Source: G963677325 sp963677325 (lineage in GTDB: Bacteria; Bacteroidota; Bacteroidia; Bacteroidales; Prolixibacteraceae). Taken from it: a stretch of 64,000 bases of DNA. This document shows, in pieces, positions 62,075 through 64,000 of the stretch. Position numbers and translations under genes: made by a program. The first letter of the stretch is position 1. Every line of letters begins with the position of its first letter. The notes beneath the pieces are model-generated. The model ran no database searches and had not been told where the DNA came from. It saw nothing but the letters and a program-made list of their open reading frames with translations. The DNA lies in contig CAXXGM010000013.1 of NCBI GenBank assembly GCA_963677325.2, positions 186,001-250,000 of the forward strand, written 5' to 3'.

Positions 62075-62509
62075 ATGAAAATAAAAATTGTCAATACTTC
62101 TTCCAATCTTTTACCCTGTTACAGTACGGTGCACTCAGCAGGGATGGACTTGCGCGCCAATCTGAAAGAGGCTGTTTTATTGAAACCACTGGAACGGAAA
62201 CTCATCTCCACCGGCTTATTTATTGAATTGCCTGAAGGATATGAAGCTCAGGTACGTCCAAGAAGCGGTCTGGCAATCAACAAGGGAATTACGGTGCTGA
62301 ATTCTCCGGGAACCATTGATGCAGATTACCGTGGAGAGATAATGGTCATTCTAATCAACCTTTCTACAGAAGATTTTGTTATTAAAAATGGGGAAAGGAT
62401 TGCCCAGATGGTGATCTCTTCCCATGAAAAAGTTGAGTGGGAATCTGCGGCAGAACTGGAAACCACCGAAAGAGGCGATGGTGGTTTTGGACATACCGGA
62501 AAACACTGA
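62075..62509 (+). CDS. dut: Deoxyuridine 5'-triphosphate nucleotidohydrolase
   Basis: 144-residue trimeric dUTPase with all five motifs: AGMDLRA (I), PRSGLAIN (II), GTIDADYRGEI (III), NGERIAQMV (IV) and RGDGGFGHTG (V, the mobile C-terminal arm). It removes dUTP and supplies dUMP for thymidylate synthesis. The 200-bp gap upstream (61873-62074) shows no gene or promoter that I can defend. Confidence 0.97.
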   Translation: MKIKIVNTSSNLLPCYSTVHSAGMDLRANLKEAVLLKPLERKLISTGLFIELPEGYEAQVRPRSGLAINKGITVLNSPGTIDADYRGEIMVILINLSTEDFVIKNGERIAQMVISSHEKVEWESAAELETTERGDGGFGHTGKH

Positions 62510-62553
62510 GAGTGAAAAAACAAATTTATGCAACAGATAAAAGAGATTGATCC

Positions 62554-62559
62554 GGAGGT
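62554..62559 (+). promoter_or_regulatory. Strong Shine-Dalgarno before TPR lipoprotein
   Basis: GGAGGT with 8 bases to the ATG at 62568. Full Shine-Dalgarno sequences are uncommon in Bacteroidota and this one fixes the start. Confidence 0.6.
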
Positions 62560-62567
62560 AAAATATA

Positions 62568-64000
62568 ATGAAGTTTAAAGGAAGAATGATCATCAAAATA
62601 GTTCCATCTGTTGTTGTATTATTAATTTTCAGTGCAAGCCTTTTTTGTTCCTGCAAAGTTTCAAAACCTATTGCTCAAAATAAGATCTCTGTACCTGAGG
62701 ATTCTGCCGCAATCATTCAATCCAATCAGAATCAAAATGAATTTGAATATCTGTTCATTGAAGGTATCAAGCAAAGAACATTAGGCAATCCGGATGAAGC
62801 AATAAAAATTTTCTCGAGGTGTCTTGAAATAGATCCCAAGTCCTCTGCCGCTTTATATGAAATGGCTAACATCCATGTATCCAAAGGAGATTTCCAGAGT
62901 TCGATGATGATGTGCGAAAAGGCTGTTTCTCTGAACCCCGATAATATCTATTACCATCTTCTGCTGGTTAAAATCTATGTTCAGAATAAGGTTTATGACA
63001 AAGCTTCCAATGAATATGAGGCATTGCTACGACTCTCGCCTGACAGTCAGGAATATAAATTCCAGCAGGCTGCTGTTCTTGCTATGGGAGGGAAAACCGA
63101 TGAAGCCCTGGCTATTTATAACAAACTGGAAGCCTCTCTTGGATTAATTGAACCTATAGCTATCGGAAAACAACAATTGTACCTTCAGCAAGGAAATAAA
63201 AATGCAGCTTACGCTGAAATAGAAGAACTGATTAAGCTAAATCCGGCAGAAACAAAATATTATGGTTTGCTGGCGGATATGTTTCTGACAGATAAAAACA
63301 GGGAGAAAGCCCTGGAGAACTATAACAAAATTCTGAGCATTGATCCGGAGGATGGATTCGTGCACTTGTCTTTGGCTAATTTTTATCTCGAAAGTAAAGA
63401 ATTTTCAAAGGCATTCGACCATATAATACTTGCTTTTAAGAATCCCAATCTGGAACTGGAAACCAAGGCACAAATGTTTATGCTTCTCAGTCAACCCAGT
63501 CCAAATAAATTAAGTGATGAACAACAGCTTCAGCTTATTGATATTTTAATTAAAGCTCATCCGGATGATGAGCGGCCAAGATCTTTGCTTGTGGATTATT
63601 TTCTCGGCAAAAAGCAGACAAAGGATGCGCGTAAGCAGCTTCTGCTAATCCTGGACATGAATAAGGATAATTACATTTACTGGGAAAGGTTGCTTTTGAT
63701 CGATAATGACCTGCAGGATTGGAAAACTCTTTGTGAGGATAGCAACAAGGCCCTTGAATATTTTCCTGATCAGCCGGTTATTTATTTATTGAATTCAGTT
63801 GGTTTGCTGCAATTAAAACAATATGATGCCCTGCTTTCATTGTTGGATTCAGGAGAGGCTCATGCAAAAAACAATCAGAAGATTCTTTCACAACTGAATA
63901 CTTACAGGGGTGAAGCTTATTACAACAAGAAAGATTTTAATGCAGCTTTTAATGCTTTCGAGAAGGGTATTTCACAGGATCCCCAGAATTATATGGCTAT
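62568..64000 (+). CDS. TPR-repeat lipoprotein, 3' end outside window
   Basis: Open from ATG 62568 to the window edge (about 477 codons). A lipoprotein signal (hydrophobic stretch ending LFCSCKVSK) precedes at least nine TPR units, for example NPDEAIKIFSRCLEIDP, GDFQSSMMMCEKAVSLNP, NREKALENYNKILSIDP and DFNAAFNAFEKGISQDP. Such outer-membrane TPR lipoproteins in Bacteroidota usually scaffold envelope complexes. It starts 58 bp after dut on the same strand and may be co-transcribed with it. Confidence 0.88.
   Translation, partial: MKFKGRMIIKIVPSVVVLLIFSASLFCSCKVSKPIAQNKISVPEDSAAIIQSNQNQNEFEYLFIEGIKQRTLGNPDEAIKIFSRCLEIDPKSSAALYEMANIHVSKGDFQSSMMMCEKAVSLNPDNIYYHLLLVKIYVQNKVYDKASNEYEALLRLSPDSQEYKFQQAAVLAMGGKTDEALAIYNKLEASLGLIEPIAIGKQQLYLQQGNKNAAYAEIEELIKLNPAETKYYGLLADMFLTDKNREKALENYNKILSIDPEDGFVHLSLANFYLESKEFSKAFDHIILAFKNPNLELETKAQMFMLLSQPSPNKLSDEQQLQLIDILIKAHPDDERPRSLLVDYFLGKKQTKDARKQLLLILDMNKDNYIYWERLLLIDNDLQDWKTLCEDSNKALEYFPDQPVIYLLNSVGLLQLKQYDALLSLLDSGEAHAKNNQKILSQLNTYRGEAYYNKKDFNAAFNAFEKGISQDPQNYMA

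Noticed and set aside
61834..62226. 130-codon ORF with hydrophobic start upstream of dut
   Set aside because: Starts inside the TIR element and overlaps dut by 150 bp in another frame; too weak to call a gene, though a remnant of a membrane protein gene cannot be excluded.
62528..62578. 16-codon ORF ahead of the TPR lipoprotein
   Set aside because: Overlaps the start of the TPR gene and contains its Shine-Dalgarno; no sign of a leader peptide function.

Overview
The window reads as a chromosomal segment of a Bacteroidota bacterium, probably class Bacteroidia. Support: a dcw cluster in the order mraZ-rsmH-ftsL-ftsI(PASTA)-murE-mraY-murD-ftsW-murG-murC-ftsQ-ftsA-ftsZ; TTG/TTTG-N19-TAnnTTTG promoters; a GlsA/GlsB-like glycine-lipid acyltransferase pair; many Tat-type or lipoprotein secreted enzymes. 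MurE carries the DNPR motif of meso-DAP ligases, so the wall is DAP-type. Both ends of the window cut genes: an L,D-transpeptidase on the left and a TPR lipoprotein on the right.

Layout. 0-6.4 kb: L,D-transpeptidase, Tat sugar isomerase, a lipoprotein with a possible transglutaminase-like triad, then a promoter-NlpC/P60-dipeptide epimerase operon for murein peptide recycling. 6.7-10.5 kb: small TPR/TM protein, a tetraheme NapC/NirT cytochrome fused to a formylglycine-generating-enzyme-like domain, a Gfo/Idh/MocA oxidoreductase. 10.5-16.5 kb: M15 peptidase, oxidoreductase and isomerase genes running into mtnA, a class II aldolase and mtnP, which together look like a methylthioadenosine/5-deoxyadenosine 'DHAP shunt'. 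16.6-22.4 kb: a CAT-anticodon tRNA followed by an AT-rich accessory stretch (frameshifted secreted gene, DUF6922/AbiEii-type toxin-antitoxin pair, group II intron, DHFR-like and ICMT-like genes). 22.7-26.1 kb: isochorismatase-type hydrolase, porin with an 11-bp-phased operator candidate, transporter remnant, YqeY. 26.2-43 kb: the complete dcw operon on the minus strand, ending in two tandem, diverged ftsZ genes. 43-49 kb: glycine-lipid acyltransferases, lactate racemase and a split lactate permease. 49-62 kb: YncE/phosphoesterase, GIN-domain protein, two exported SAM methyltransferases, hemerythrin protein, amino-acid permease, PP2C phosphatase, transaldolase, dUTPase, plus decaying gene remnants.

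The most unexplained material is (i) the ftsZ pair, in which only one copy keeps the IPAY-type C-terminal peptide; (ii) the cytochrome/FGE fusion; (iii) several families of intergenic DNA: elements ending in TTAAGTA...GTCGTAT, an 11-nt periodic GTA-N6-TCC repeat at five sites, a four-tier nested palindrome at 60.66-60.91 kb, and 7-nt and 14-nt tandem repeats inside the division operon. All identities and alignments were made by eye.
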